Origin: CAYMAZ01 sp964428185 | Lineage (GTDB): Bacteria; Bacteroidota; Bacteroidia; Bacteroidales; DTU049 | Direction: 5' to 3' | DNA length: 6,805 nucleotides | NCBI GenBank assembly: GCA_964428185.1 | Contig: CAYRXH010000115.1 | Coordinates: forward strand, 1 to 6,805 | Part shown: piece after piece, positions 6,448 to 6,805 of the stretch | How positions within the stretch are numbered: position 1 is the first letter of the stretch | How the letters are laid out: every line of letters starts with the position of its first letter | Notes under the pieces: generated by a model | What the model was told of the DNA's origin: nothing | Seen by the model: only the letters and a program-made list of their open reading frames with translations | Databases searched by the model: none | Translations under genes and position numbers: made by a program

Positions 6448-6454
6448 ACAAACA

Positions 6455-6805
6455 ATGACAATTGAATCAAACCCGAGGGTCCATATCATGGAATGTATTT
6501 CACAAAATGACCACAAAGAGTTGATGATACTGGCAGCCCAGATGCATGGTCATTATTGCCCGGGGCTGGCTTTGGGAATAAAAGCTGCTGTGTTTGCAAT
6601 GAATGAACTTGAAGCAGAATCTGATGGGATGGAAGACCTTCTGGCAATTACAGAAACAAACAATTGTTTCTCTGATGGTGTTCAGTTTGTCACAGGATGC
6701 ACTTTTGGGAATAACGCATTGATCTTTAAAGATATCGGAAAAACTGCTTTTACATTGACAAAAAGAGATGGATTTGGCATCAGAATTTGTTCAAAGCCCG
6801 AAGCA
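6455..6805 (+). CDS. FmdE-family protein, truncated by the window edge
   Basis: The ATG at 6455, 7 bp after the methyltransferase stop, opens a frame that stays open for 117 codons to the end of the window. The C-terminus is therefore missing because the window ends, with no sign of a gene break. An in-frame ATG at 6488 is an alternative start. The family is recognisable by MHGHYCPGLALGIKAA (30-45), TNNCFSDGVQ (69-78) and TGCTFGNNALIFKDIGKTAFT (80-100, key residues C82, F84, K92, G95). H31, H33, C35, C71 and C82 are the conserved potential metal-binding residues. The family is named after a gene in the molybdenum formylmethanofuran dehydrogenase operon of methanogens, but standalone bacterial members have no settled function. 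Some homologues carry a C-terminal zinc-ribbon-like domain, which would lie beyond this window. The family call is confident. A role in nickel handling is suggested only by the operon. Confidence 0.85.
   Translation, partial: MTIESNPRVHIMECISQNDHKELMILAAQMHGHYCPGLALGIKAAVFAMNELEAESDGMEDLLAITETNNCFSDGVQFVTGCTFGNNALIFKDIGKTAFTLTKRDGFGIRICSKPEA

Overview
The window looks like a chromosomal metal-uptake locus from a member of the Bacteroidota. The evidence is a moderately AT-rich composition with very AT-rich intergenic DNA, a candidate promoter of the Bacteroidota type (TAnnTTTG), a TonB-dependent outer-membrane receptor with an LNEVVITA-type N-terminal box, and mostly weak Shine-Dalgarno sequences. 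All recognisable genes are on the + strand.

Region 1-418 has no supportable gene. It holds a 215-bp segment (130-344) bounded by a perfect 17-bp inverted repeat and abutted on each side by a perfect palindrome. Inside the left end is a cluster of three alternating GTCATTAGA copies. It could be a MITE or IS remnant, or an invertible segment. It ends about 40 bp before the promoter of the first gene.

Region 384-817 is a TAnnTTTG promoter and nikR, a nickel-responsive ribbon-helix-helix/ACT regulator with all four high-affinity nickel ligands. Region 818-6805 is a tightly packed operon: TonB-dependent receptor, lipoprotein metal/chelate-binding protein, FecCD-type permease, ABC ATPase, SAM-dependent methyltransferase, and an FmdE-family protein that runs off the end of the window. 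Gaps between successive genes after the receptor range from +7 to -11 nt.

Two 28-bp sites with the layout GTnnnAy-N14-GTAACAy lie over the two promoters, before nikR (391-418) and before the receptor gene (835-862). Spacing and half-site resemble the GTGTTAC-N13/14-GTAACAC operator I recall for Geobacter-type NikR. This links the regulator to both transcription units.

The working model is that nickel, probably as a chelate, crosses the outer membrane through the TonB receptor, is captured by the lipoprotein, and is imported by the FecCD-type ABC transporter. Nickel-loaded NikR would shut the system off. The methyltransferase and FmdE-like protein have no obvious place in plain nickel import. 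They may make, modify or process a nickel ligand or a nickel cofactor, and they are the least explained part of the locus.
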